Below are positions 1-6,625 of a stretch of 64,000 bases of DNA, one piece after another (position 1 is the first letter of the stretch; the number at the start of each line of letters is the position of its first letter). Made by a program: the position numbers and the translations under genes. The notes beneath the pieces are model-generated. The model made no database searches and was not told the origin of the DNA. It was given only the letters and a program-made list of their open reading frames with translations. The DNA is from Leucobacter aridicollis (GTDB lineage Bacteria > Actinomycetota > Actinomycetes > Actinomycetales > Microbacteriaceae), in NCBI RefSeq assembly GCF_013409595.1, contig NZ_JACCBD010000001.1, positions 1,550,001 to 1,614,000 on the forward strand. The letters run 5' to 3'.

Positions 1-484
1 AGTCGATGATTGGCACCTGGAGTTCCTGGGCGCGGCGGAGCAGGGTGCGCTGGATCTCGAGGCCGGTGTAGTCGCCCGCGTAGCAGGTGCGTCGGTAGAG
101 GTGCGCCCCGAAGAAGCGCTGGCTGATCCGCCCGTCGGCCTCGCGCGCGAACGGCATGCCCCAGCGCTCGAGGTCCTCGATGCCCTGCGCGGCGTTCTTC
201 GCAACGATCTCGACGATGTGCGGATCGGCGAGGAAGTACGACTCGCGCAGCGTGTCGGCGGCGTGCTGCTGCCAGCTGTCCTCGGGGTCCATCGTGCCGA
301 GGGCGGCGTTGATCCCGCCCGCGGCGAGCGTGGTGTGGGCGTCGTGCTTGCGGCGTTTGCCGACCGCGAGCACCTGGACCCCGCGCTCCGCGAGTTCGAT
401 GGACGCGCGGAGGCCCGCGCCGCCCGTGCCGATGACGAGCGCGGACGTGGAGATGAGTCGTTCGTGTGTGCCTGGTGCAGTCAT
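1..484 (-). CDS. FAD-dependent SdhA/FrdA-like flavoprotein subunit (5' part only)
   Basis: The reading frame starts at an ATG (complement of 482-484) and leaves the window at base 1, so only about 161 N-terminal residues are visible. Near residue 15 there is a dinucleotide-binding glycine motif (VIGTGGAGLRASIELAERG), followed by a succinate dehydrogenase/fumarate reductase-type stretch with TTLAAGGINAALG and an RRTCYAGDYTG segment. This fits the flavoprotein of the SdhA/FrdA/aspartate-oxidase superfamily, which oxidises or reduces a dicarboxylate using covalent or bound FAD. The gene is divergent from a LysR regulator 71 bases away, so it is probably that regulator's target. Which family member it is cannot be decided without the C-terminal half. 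Confidence 0.8.
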   Translation of the reverse strand, partial: MTAPGTHERLISTSALVIGTGGAGLRASIELAERGVQVLAVGKRRKHDAHTTLAAGGINAALGTMDPEDSWQQHAADTLRESYFLADPHIVEIVAKNAAQGIEDLERWGMPFAREADGRISQRFFGAHLYRRTCYAGDYTGLEIQRTLLRRAQELQVPIID

Positions 485-555
485 GAGAGCAACGTTAGGG
501 ACTGTCGTTCGATACATCCAATGAATAGTTATCATCGTGACGATGCGCGTAGGCT
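485..555. promoter_or_regulatory. Divergent promoter region with a short operator-like palindrome
   Basis: This is the 71-base gap between the flavoprotein gene and the LysR gene. It is AT-richer than its surroundings and contains ATCGT-G-ACGAT at 534-544, a perfect 5-base inverted repeat around one base, ending 12-18 bases before the LysR start. LysR regulators usually bind such divergent gaps and repress their own gene. The role is inferred from position only. Confidence 0.35.
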
Positions 556-561
556 ATGACC

Positions 562-1518
562 ATGAATCTTGAGCAACTGCGAGGCTTTACCGAGGTCGCG
601 CGCACGAGCCACTTCACCCGCGCCGCCGAGGGGCTGCACGTGACGCAGCCGTCGCTGTCCCGGCAGATCGCCACACTCGAGGCCGAGCTCGGCGTCGAAC
701 TGTTCCACCGTGCGCGCGGCAACGTCTCGCTCACCGCTGCGGGCGAGCGGCTGCTGCCGATCGCGAAGCGCATGCTTGCCGACGCTGAGACCGCGGCCGC
801 CGCGATGGCCGAGCTCGCGGGGCTCCAGGGCGGCAGGATCAGGCTGGGCGCCACCCCGACGCTCTGCACGAGCCTCGTCGTTGAGGTTGTCGCCCAGTAC
901 AGCAGCCGCTACCCGGGGATCGACATCGAGATCCTTGAGCGCGGCTCGCGGAGCCTCATCGCGGCACTCGTCGAGGGGCAGCTCGATCTCGCGCTCATCG
1001 TGACGAGCGTGTCGTCTGAGTCAGGTAGGGCGGTGCTCGAGCGCGAGCCGATCCTGTCCGAGCAGCTCGTCGTCGCGGCCGGCGCCGACGCCCCCTGGCC
1101 TGCCGCACTCGCGACCCCCGTCGACCTCGCGGATCTCGCCGCCGTTCCGCAGATCATGTTCCCCGAGAACTACGACCTGCGCGCCGCCCTCGACGCCGAA
1201 TTCCGCGCGCGCGGCCTCACCCCAGCCGTCGCGGTCGAGGGCGTCGAGATGGACGCCGCGCTGCGCTTCGCCGAACGCGGTCTCGGCGTGGTGGTCGTGC
1301 CCGCGATGGTGGCCGTCGAGCGGCCGACGTTGCGGGTCGCCCCGCTCGCTGGCCCCGGCATCTCCCGCACGGTGAGCATCGCCCGGCGGCACGACATGAC
1401 GCCGACACACGCAGGGGCGGCAATGCACGCGCTCATCCGGGAGACCGCGGACAGGTTCGCGAGCGACGACGCCAGGCTCACGACCCTCGTCCGGCGCGTC
1501 GGCCCCGCCCAGGGGTAG
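562..1518 (+). CDS. LysR-family transcriptional regulator
   Basis: The product is about 318 residues, normal for LysR. An N-terminal winged helix-turn-helix (residues 1-60, with HFTRAAEGLHVTQPSLSRQI as recognition region) is followed by a linker helix and a periplasmic-binding-protein-like effector domain from about residue 90 (RIRLGATPTLCTSLV). ATG at 562 gives the usual MNLEQLRGF start; an in-frame ATG two codons upstream (556) is the alternative. It is divergent from the SdhA-like flavoprotein and most likely controls that gene in response to a small carboxylate or other metabolite. The effector cannot be read from the sequence. Confidence 0.9.
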   Translation: MNLEQLRGFTEVARTSHFTRAAEGLHVTQPSLSRQIATLEAELGVELFHRARGNVSLTAAGERLLPIAKRMLADAETAAAAMAELAGLQGGRIRLGATPTLCTSLVVEVVAQYSSRYPGIDIEILERGSRSLIAALVEGQLDLALIVTSVSSESGRAVLEREPILSEQLVVAAGADAPWPAALATPVDLADLAAVPQIMFPENYDLRAALDAEFRARGLTPAVAVEGVEMDAALRFAERGLGVVVVPAMVAVERPTLRVAPLAGPGISRTVSIARRHDMTPTHAGAAMHALIRETADRFASDDARLTTLVRRVGPAQG

Positions 1519-1527
1519 CATTGCCCC

Positions 1528-2220
1528 ATGTGCGCCGGATACGGACTTGAGCTGCGCGGACCGACCTCGACCACGGGGGAGCGAGTCGGCGTGCTCGCGT
1601 TCGTGCCGGGCCGCGACGACGATCAGCTCGAGCTCGTGCGCCGCTGGCTCGACGAGCAGCATGGCGAGGCGAAGATCACCGGCCGGAACGCGCGGAATCT
1701 CAACCCGATCATTCGGCGCGGGGAGACAGGCCCCGTGGCAGAGCTCGCGTGGTGGTGGCTGCACGTGGGCGGCCAGCCCGCGAAGTTCACCGCGTTCAAC
1801 TCACGCTCGGACAGGCTGCTGCAGAGCTGGCGCGAGCCGTTCCAGCACCGGGCGCTCGCACCCGCGAGCTGGTACGTCGAGAAGGGTGTGCGGTTCGAAC
1901 TGCCCGGGGGTGAGCCGTTCGGGATCGCTGCGATCACGGCCCCCACCGCCGAGAAGGCGCTCACGAGCTATTCGATCGTGACGCGGGAGGCAGTCGCCGA
2001 TGCCGCTCGGGTGCACAACCGGATGCCCCTCGTGCTTCCTGAAACGCTGCACGACGAGTGGCTCGACCCGGCCAGGCAAGGCGACGCGTCGCTCGTGGAG
2101 CGGGCGGTCCGTGCCTCGGAGGAGCTGTCCGCGGCGCTCGTCGCGGCCGGGCCGGTGGCGGGGCCCGCAGTGGGCGCCTCGAAGGCGGCTCCACCAGACG
2201 CGCAGCCGATGCTGTTCTAG
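1528..2220 (+). CDS. SRAP domain protein (HMCES/YedK-type abasic-site sensor)
   Basis: The product is 230 residues. SRAP proteins form a thiazolidine crosslink to abasic sites in single-stranded DNA through the N-terminal cysteine left after removal of Met1. Cys2 is present, although the start reads MCAGYG rather than the usual MCGRY. Later family positions are visible: AFNSRSDRL around residue 90, an ALAPASWYVEK segment near residue 110 carrying the catalytic Glu, and HNRMPLVL near residue 165 with the active-site His. The gene lies 9 bases after lysR on the same strand. Family assignment is firm. The altered N-terminal motif suggests a divergent actinobacterial subgroup. Confidence 0.88.
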   Translation: MCAGYGLELRGPTSTTGERVGVLAFVPGRDDDQLELVRRWLDEQHGEAKITGRNARNLNPIIRRGETGPVAELAWWWLHVGGQPAKFTAFNSRSDRLLQSWREPFQHRALAPASWYVEKGVRFELPGGEPFGIAAITAPTAEKALTSYSIVTREAVADAARVHNRMPLVLPETLHDEWLDPARQGDASLVERAVRASEELSAALVAAGPVAGPAVGASKAAPPDAQPMLF

Positions 2221-2253
2221 CCTGGCCCGCCCGGCCGCGGTAGGGTAGCCCGC

Positions 2254-2319
2254 ATGGGTACATTGATTCGTGCGTGCGCAGTGGCGTACGCACGTAGCAC
2301 GCGGCGGCGCCGCGCCTAA
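2254..2319 (+). CDS. erm leader peptide (21 codons, putative)
   Basis: A 21-codon ORF encodes MGTLIRACAVAYARSTRRRR followed by Ala and a stop, 124 bases upstream of the erm start. Short arginine-rich leader peptides before erm genes act as macrolide sensors: a drug-bound ribosome stalls on them and changes mRNA folding. No Shine-Dalgarno sequence is seen before the ATG. A TAGGGT at 2241-2246 could be a -10 element giving an almost leaderless transcript. Codons 6-14 lie in a 10-base-pair hairpin. Translation of this ORF is inferred from arrangement, not from homology. Confidence 0.6.
   Translation: MGTLIRACAVAYARSTRRRRA
2269..2294 (+). promoter_or_regulatory. Hairpin inside the erm leader ORF
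   Basis: The arms CGTGCGTGCG (2269-2278) and CGTACGCACG (2285-2294) pair over 10 bases with one G-U pair and a 6-base loop. The hairpin covers leader codons 6-14, where a stalled ribosome would melt it. Further GC-rich inverted repeats follow around 2300-2335, including CGCGCC-TAAC-GGCGCG across the leader stop codon. Confidence 0.5.
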
Positions 2320-2411
2320 CGGCGCGCCGCAGCTTCGCTCCGCGCGTCGTCCTCCGAGAGCCCTCAGCGCCTCGGGGTCGAATTGGCGTACAAGCCGCAC
2401 CCGCCCCGGTG

Positions 2412-2439
2412 GCGCTCCACGACGTTTCTTCTGGAGTGC
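2412..2439 (+). promoter_or_regulatory. Hairpin hiding the erm ribosome binding site
   Basis: GCGCTCCA (2412-2419) pairs with TGGAGTGC (2432-2439): 8 pairs, one of them G-U, around a 12-base loop. The right arm contains the Shine-Dalgarno sequence CTGGAG (2431-2436), 7 bases before the erm ATG. This is the arrangement expected for translational attenuation. A competing small stem (CGCC 2402-2405 with GGCG 2411-2414) overlaps the left arm and could act as the alternative fold. Confidence 0.5.
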
Positions 2440-2443
2440 ACCC

Positions 2444-3220
2444 ATGCCTCGTTCACAACACGGTGGCCGACACGAGCTCGGCCAAAACTTCCTTATCCAC
2501 CGCCCGACGATCGACCGCATTGCCGGGCTCACCGCCTCGACGTGCGGCCCGATACTCGAGCTCGGCGCTGGTGACGGTGCTCTCACCGTGCCGCTCGCGC
2601 GGCTCCGACGGCCGCTCACCGCGATTGACATTGACGAACACGGCGTCGCGCGACTTGCGCGCACCGTGCCGGGAGCGCGGGTGAGCGACGGGGACGCACT
2701 CAGCGTGCCGTTCGCGGATCCCGTCATCGTCGGGAACCTGCCGTTTCACCTCACGACACCGATCCTACGGCGCCTGCTCGCCGAGCCCGGGTGGTACGAC
2801 GCGATCCTCCTCGTACAGTGGGAGGTCGCGCGCAAGCGCGCGGGCGTTGGCGGCGGTACGATGATGAGCGCGCAGGCCGCCCCTTGGTTCGAATTTGAGC
2901 TGCACGGTCGCGTGCCAGCGCGCGCGTTTTCGCCGATGCCGAGCATCGACGGCGGGATACTGGCAATCCGGCGGCGCCCCAGACCGCGGGTGCCCGAGTC
3001 CGAGCGCCGCGCATACGACGCGTTCGTGCGGCGCTCCTTCACCGCACGGGGTGGCTCACTCGGTGCCGCCGTGCGCGCGGCGTGCGGGGGAGACCAGGGG
3101 GCGGCCACCCGAGCGCTGCAGGAGGCTGGGGTCGCGTCACGCGCGCTGCCTCGCAGCGTTGGCGCTGACCAGTGGCCGATCCTCTGGCGCGGGGTTAGCC
3201 CCCGTCGACGGCGCTCGTAG
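2444..3220 (+). CDS. erm: Erm-family 23S rRNA (adenine-N6)-methyltransferase
   Basis: The product is 258 residues. Erm enzymes mono- or dimethylate A2058 of 23S rRNA and confer macrolide-lincosamide-streptogramin B resistance. Visible motifs are the Erm N-terminal signature HELGQNFL (about residue 10), the SAM-binding ELGAGDGALT (about 37), acidic TAIDID, and the catalytic NLPFHLTTPILRRLL, which fits Erm rather than KsgA. ATG 2444 is chosen because CTGGAG lies 7 bases upstream; the frame stays open back to 2270 but that part overlaps the leader. It is slightly shorter than many Erm proteins and ends in an Arg-rich tail. The 3' end overlaps the convergent aminotransferase by 26 bases. Confidence 0.9.
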   Translation: MPRSQHGGRHELGQNFLIHRPTIDRIAGLTASTCGPILELGAGDGALTVPLARLRRPLTAIDIDEHGVARLARTVPGARVSDGDALSVPFADPVIVGNLPFHLTTPILRRLLAEPGWYDAILLVQWEVARKRAGVGGGTMMSAQAAPWFEFELHGRVPARAFSPMPSIDGGILAIRRRPRPRVPESERRAYDAFVRRSFTARGGSLGAAVRAACGGDQGAATRALQEAGVASRALPRSVGADQWPILWRGVSPRRRRS

Positions 3221-4430
3221 GGCGGAGCGCCGCGAGGCGTTCGATCGCGGTCGCAAGCGTTGCGTCGTCCTTCACGAAGGTGAAGCGCACCCAGTTGCGG
3301 AGCCTGTCTGCCGTTGCCGACCCCGCGCGGCAGAACGCGGCGAGCGGCACGCACGCGACCCCGATCTCGGCGGGGAGCCACCTTGCGAACGCCGCGCCGT
3401 CGGGCACGTCAGCGTTGAGAAACGGGGTCGCGTCGGCGCAGACAAAGTACGTGCCCTGGGGGCGGACGGTGCCGAACCCGACCGCGGCGAGGCTGTCGAG
3501 CAGCACCTGCCTGCGGCGGTCAAGCGTCTCCCGGAGCGCCGCGATGTCGCCGTCGCCCTCGGCCAGCGCCCGGGCGATCGCCGACTGGAATGGGGCGCCG
3601 CCCGAGTACGTGAGGAACTGCTTGATCGCGGTGACCGCTTCGATGAGCTGCGCGGGCCCCGTCGCCCAGCCGATCTTCCACCCCGTGAGTGAGAAGGTCT
3701 TGCCCGACGATGAAACGGTGATCGTGCGCTCGCGCATGCCTGGCAGCGTGGCGAACGGCACGTGCTCGGCGCCGTCAAACGTCAGGTGTTCGTACACCTC
3801 ATCGGTGACAACGACCGCGTCCGCCCGCGCCGCCGCCTCGGCGATTGCCGCGAGTTCCGCGCGCGTGAGCACCGCACCGGTGGGGTTGTGCGGGGTATTC
3901 ACGAGGATCAGTCTGGTCGCCTGGCCCACCGCCGCATCGAGTGCGGCGCGGTCGAGCGCGAAACCGTCATCGGTTGGCGCGAGCGGAACGGTGACGTGCG
4001 TCGCGCCAGCCATCGCGATCGCGGCGGCGTGCGAGTCGTAGAACGGTTCGAGCGTGACGACCTCGTCGCCGGGGCCAGCGAGCGCAAGGATCGCCGCGGT
4101 GAGCGCCTCGGTCGCGCCGACAGTCACGAGCACTTCGGACTCTGGATCGAGCGCGATTCCGTAGTGGCGGAGTTGGTGGGCGGCGATCGCCTCACGCAGG
4201 GCCAGCGCTCCGCGTCCCGGCGGGTACTGGTTCTCGCCCGAGCGCAGCGCCGCGATGGCGGCCTCCCGGATCCACTCCGGCCCGTCCTCGTCGGGGAACC
4301 CCTGCCCGAGGTTCGCGGCGCCGGTCGCGGCGGCGAGGGCGCTCATCTCGGCGAAGATCGTCGGCTTTGTTGATCCGTCCTCGCCCGCGAGTCCCGCCGC
4401 TGCCGCCACATTTCTCCACCGTGAGTCCAT
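3195..4430 (-). CDS. Class I/II PLP-dependent aminotransferase (DapC/methionine aminotransferase-like)
   Basis: The product is about 411 residues with fold-type I aminotransferase features: LGQGFPDEDGPEW near residue 40, NQYPPGRG, the NTPHNPTGAVL loop, VVTDEVYEHL, and the PLP lysine in SSSGKTFSLTGWKIGW. A conserved substrate-carboxylate arginine lies near the C-terminus (WVRFTF). Related enzymes are N-succinyldiaminopimelate aminotransferase and methionine/kynurenine aminotransferases, so the substrate is uncertain. ATG 4430 is preferred; GTG 4439 would add three residues. The 3' end overlaps erm by 26 bases tail to tail, so the two transcripts would be mutually antisense there. Confidence 0.85.
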   Translation of the reverse strand: MDSRWRNVAAAAGLAGEDGSTKPTIFAEMSALAAATGAANLGQGFPDEDGPEWIREAAIAALRSGENQYPPGRGALALREAIAAHQLRHYGIALDPESEVLVTVGATEALTAAILALAGPGDEVVTLEPFYDSHAAAIAMAGATHVTVPLAPTDDGFALDRAALDAAVGQATRLILVNTPHNPTGAVLTRAELAAIAEAAARADAVVVTDEVYEHLTFDGAEHVPFATLPGMRERTITVSSSGKTFSLTGWKIGWATGPAQLIEAVTAIKQFLTYSGGAPFQSAIARALAEGDGDIAALRETLDRRRQVLLDSLAAVGFGTVRPQGTYFVCADATPFLNADVPDGAAFARWLPAEIGVACVPLAAFCRAGSATADRLRNWVRFTFVKDDATLATAIERLAALRPTSAVDGG

Positions 4431-4451
4431 ACCCACCACACTATGGGGTGT

Positions 4452-4474
4452 GCACCGCGCGTGGGGCGCGGTGC
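4452..4474. repeat. Perfect 9-bp hairpin in a divergent promoter gap
   Basis: GCACCGCGC (4452-4460) and GCGCGGTGC (4466-4474) form a perfect inverted repeat with a 5-base loop, between the divergent aminotransferase and crcB genes. No T-run follows on either strand, so it is not a typical terminator. It may be an operator or a 5'-UTR hairpin. It does not match the fluoride riboswitch layout. Confidence 0.35.
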
Positions 4475-4512
4475 GTAACAGACGGTAGCGCTCGGCGCGT
4501 AGGATCAGGTGG

Positions 4513-4941
4513 GTGAGCGATTCCCACCCCGTCCAGCAGGTGCCACCCGGCAGCGGGCCCGCGGTGATGCTGCGCGACGCCGGGCTCGTTGGCCTCGGGG
4601 GCGCGCTGGGGTCGGTCGCGCGCTACCTCGCCGGCCTGGCGCTGCCCCTGGACGCGAACGCCGCGACCTTTGCGATCAACGTCGCGGGTTCGTGTCTGCT
4701 CGGGCTCATCGTCGCGGGCCTCGCGGGTCGACGCCCGCGGCTTCAGCTCGCGGTCGGCACCGGATTCTGCGGCGGCTTCACCACGTACAGTGCGCTCGCG
4801 GTCGGGGTTGCCGAGCTCGCGGGCGCGGGAAGCATCGCCTCGGCGCTCATCCTCGCGCTCGGCACCGTCGCCTGCGCGGGGGCGGCCACGCTCGTGGGAG
4901 TCTGGATCGGGCGGCGGCTCTCGGCCGGAGGAGCCGCATGA
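4513..4941 (+). CDS. crcB: Fluoride channel subunit CrcB/Fluc (first copy)
   Basis: The product is 142 residues with four hydrophobic segments. Fluc channels are dual-topology dimers that let fluoride leave the cell; two-gene versions assemble as heterodimers. Family motifs are present: LGSVARYLAG near residue 37, NVAGSCLLG near 58 and GFCGGFTTYSA near 84, the last carrying the central fluoride/Na+ site residues. It starts at GTG 4513 and ends in an ATGA overlap (4938-4941) with the second crcB, indicating translational coupling. Confidence 0.93.
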   Translation: MSDSHPVQQVPPGSGPAVMLRDAGLVGLGGALGSVARYLAGLALPLDANAATFAINVAGSCLLGLIVAGLAGRRPRLQLAVGTGFCGGFTTYSALAVGVAELAGAGSIASALILALGTVACAGAATLVGVWIGRRLSAGGAA

Positions 4942-5378
4942 TCGGCGCGCTCGTGGTCGCTGCCGGTGGTGGGGTTGGGGCGATCCTGCGGTTCCTGCTC
5001 GACACCTGGGTGACCCGGTCGGCGGGCCGCCGGGCGAGCCGAAGCGGGACCGGTCAACCCGGCCAGCGTTTTCCGTGGGGGATCACCGCCGTCAACCTCT
5101 CCGGCTCCCTCGCGCTTGGCGTGCTCGTCGGGTGGCTCGGACGCGGCCTCGCGGACTCGGCCGCAGCGCACCCCGGGAGCCCGGCTACCCTGCTGTGGCT
5201 CACGCTCGGCGTCGGCCTCCTCGGCGGGTACACGACGATGAGCACCGCGAGCCTCGACACGGTCCGCCTCGCGCAATCCGGGCGGATCACGGCGGCCGCG
5301 GGCAACGCGCTTGGCACGCTTGGTGCCGCCGCGCTGCTCGCGGCCGCCGGGATCCTGATCGGGCAGGCGATCAGCTAG
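4938..5378 (+). CDS. crcB: Fluoride channel subunit CrcB/Fluc (second copy)
   Basis: The product is 146 residues with four predicted membrane segments. It is the partner of the upstream crcB. Motifs are VGAILRFLLD near residue 13, NLSGSLALG near 52 and GLLGGYTTMST near 90. A loop of about 20 residues after helix 1 (polar, Gly/Arg-rich) is longer than in the first copy. The last 8 bases overlap the 3' end of the convergent NmrA-type gene. Confidence 0.92.
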   Translation: MIGALVVAAGGGVGAILRFLLDTWVTRSAGRRASRSGTGQPGQRFPWGITAVNLSGSLALGVLVGWLGRGLADSAAAHPGSPATLLWLTLGVGLLGGYTTMSTASLDTVRLAQSGRITAAAGNALGTLGAAALLAAAGILIGQAIS

Positions 5379-6234
5379 CGGTCACGACCTGTGCCCACGT
5401 CGCAAGCGGCATCGGCGCGACGCCGATGCGCGCCTCGGCCCCCGTCGCCGGATCGAATGCGAAGTCGGTCTCGGCCCCGAGCGCGGTGTACAGCCCGGCG
5501 ACGCCCGCGGCTGCGCCCTCGCCGAGGAGCGGAGCGATGCTCGCGCCGAATGCTGCTGGCGTGACCGACTCGAACCGCACCTCGCTGCCGAGCGCCGCCC
5601 CGAACGCGGCGGCGAGTTCTGGGCCGGTCACCGCGGGGACGTGGCCGACGCGCACGACCCCGGTCACCGACGGGTCGCGCAGCAGCGCGGCGACGGCGGC
5701 TGCGACGTCCATGTGCGACGCCCACGACACCGCGAAGTCCGGGCGGACCGGGTAGCGGAGTACGCCGTCCTCGCGCACGCCGGCCTGCACATGGGGGAGC
5801 AGGAGGTTCTCGAGGAAGAGGCGGGGCTCGACGACCGCTGTGGGGATCCCGGTCGCCGTCGCGCCAGCGATGAGCACCGCTAGCGACGAGTCGTCGGGGG
5901 CCTGCAGCGGGGTGCCCGGCGCGCTCACGATGGTGCCGCTCGTCGAGATGACGACCCGCCCGGGCTGCGCCGATTCGAGCGCGGCGATTGTGGCGTGCGC
6001 GATCCTGAGCCGCTCGCCCTCGGGGGCCATCGGCAGGTGCACGAACACCGCCTCCGCGCCCGCGTAGGCCGCGGCGAGGTCTGTCGCCGAGGCGGCGTCG
6101 ACCGCGAGCGCGCGTGCGCCGTCGACCTGCTGGCCGCCGCGGCTGAGCGCGATGGGCTGCTCGCCGAGAGCGGCGAGGGCGGCGACGATGGGGGAGCCTT
6201 GGGCGCCTGTTGCGCCATGAATCACTGTTGTCAT
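5371..6234 (-). CDS. NmrA-family NAD(P)-binding oxidoreductase/regulator
   Basis: The product is 287 residues with an atypical SDR Rossmann fold. The N-terminal VIHGATGAQGSPIVAAL is the NAD(P)-binding glycine motif. It lacks the classical YxxxK active site but keeps the NmrA/QOR2-like layout (VFVHLPM, VVISTSGTIV, PTAVVEPRLFLENLL). Such proteins act as quinone or enone reductases or as redox sensors. It is divergent from an HxlR regulator, with a strong inverted repeat in the gap, an arrangement typical of electrophile- or quinone-responsive pairs. The substrate is unknown. Confidence 0.82.
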   Translation of the reverse strand: MTTVIHGATGAQGSPIVAALAALGEQPIALSRGGQQVDGARALAVDAASATDLAAAYAGAEAVFVHLPMAPEGERLRIAHATIAALESAQPGRVVISTSGTIVSAPGTPLQAPDDSSLAVLIAGATATGIPTAVVEPRLFLENLLLPHVQAGVREDGVLRYPVRPDFAVSWASHMDVAAAVAALLRDPSVTGVVRVGHVPAVTGPELAAAFGAALGSEVRFESVTPAAFGASIAPLLGEGAAAGVAGLYTALGAETDFAFDPATGAEARIGVAPMPLATWAQVVTAS

Positions 6235-6241
6235 GATTCAA

Positions 6242-6278
6242 TAGTGCAGTCAATGCATCAGTTACATCAACTGCACTA
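6242..6278. promoter_or_regulatory. HxlR operator candidate (9-bp inverted repeat)
   Basis: TAGTGCAGT (6242-6250) and ACTGCACTA (6270-6278) form a perfect inverted repeat with a 19-base spacer, in the AT-rich gap between the divergent NmrA and HxlR genes. The spacer carries two further ATCA half-sites (6257-6260 and 6266-6269). HxlR proteins are dimeric winged-helix regulators that commonly bind such sites and repress both genes. Confidence 0.6.
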
Positions 6279-6298
6279 ATGGGAGTAGGGTGAAGCGC

Positions 6299-6625
6299 AT
6301 GGAAACGGAACTCCCTGAGTGCGGCGTCGCGCGATTCCTTGTGCTGCTCGAGGGACCGTGGGCGACCCTCATCGTTCGCGAGCTGCTTCGCGGCCCGCTC
6401 CGCTTCGGCGAACTCCGCGAGTCGCTGCCTGGCATCAGCCCCCACACGCTGACGAGCCGGCTGCGGCAGTTCGAGACGCACGGGCTCGTCACGCGCACCG
6501 TGTACGCCGAGGTTCCGCCGCGCGTCGAGTACGAGCTCACGCCGCTGGGTCAGCAGCTGCGCACCGTGCTCGACGCGATGGCGGAGTGGGCGCTGAGCGT
6601 GCCGGCGGCGGGACGGACCCGATGA
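6299..6625 (+). CDS. HxlR-family winged-helix transcriptional regulator
   Basis: The product is about 108 residues, usual for HxlR. The domain shows LLEGPWATLIVRELLRGPLR, FGELRESLPGISPHTLTSRL (recognition helix) and the wing region YAEVPPRVEYELTPLGQQL. A single Cys (ECGVARF) near the N-terminus is common in redox-sensing members. ATG 6299 is chosen; GTG 6290 lies three codons upstream just after GGGAG and is possible. The stop overlaps an ATG of the next gene (ATGA at 6622-6625), so the transferase may be co-translated. Confidence 0.88.
   Translation: METELPECGVARFLVLLEGPWATLIVRELLRGPLRFGELRESLPGISPHTLTSRLRQFETHGLVTRTVYAEVPPRVEYELTPLGQQLRTVLDAMAEWALSVPAAGRTR

Noticed and set aside
1021..1764. 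Minus-strand ORF across lysR and the SRAP gene
   Set aside because: It spans two well-supported plus-strand genes and its translation matches no family.
4440..4512. Fluoride riboswitch before crcB
   Set aside because: The conserved 5' element and pseudoknot layout are not seen; only a simple hairpin is present and the leader is very short.
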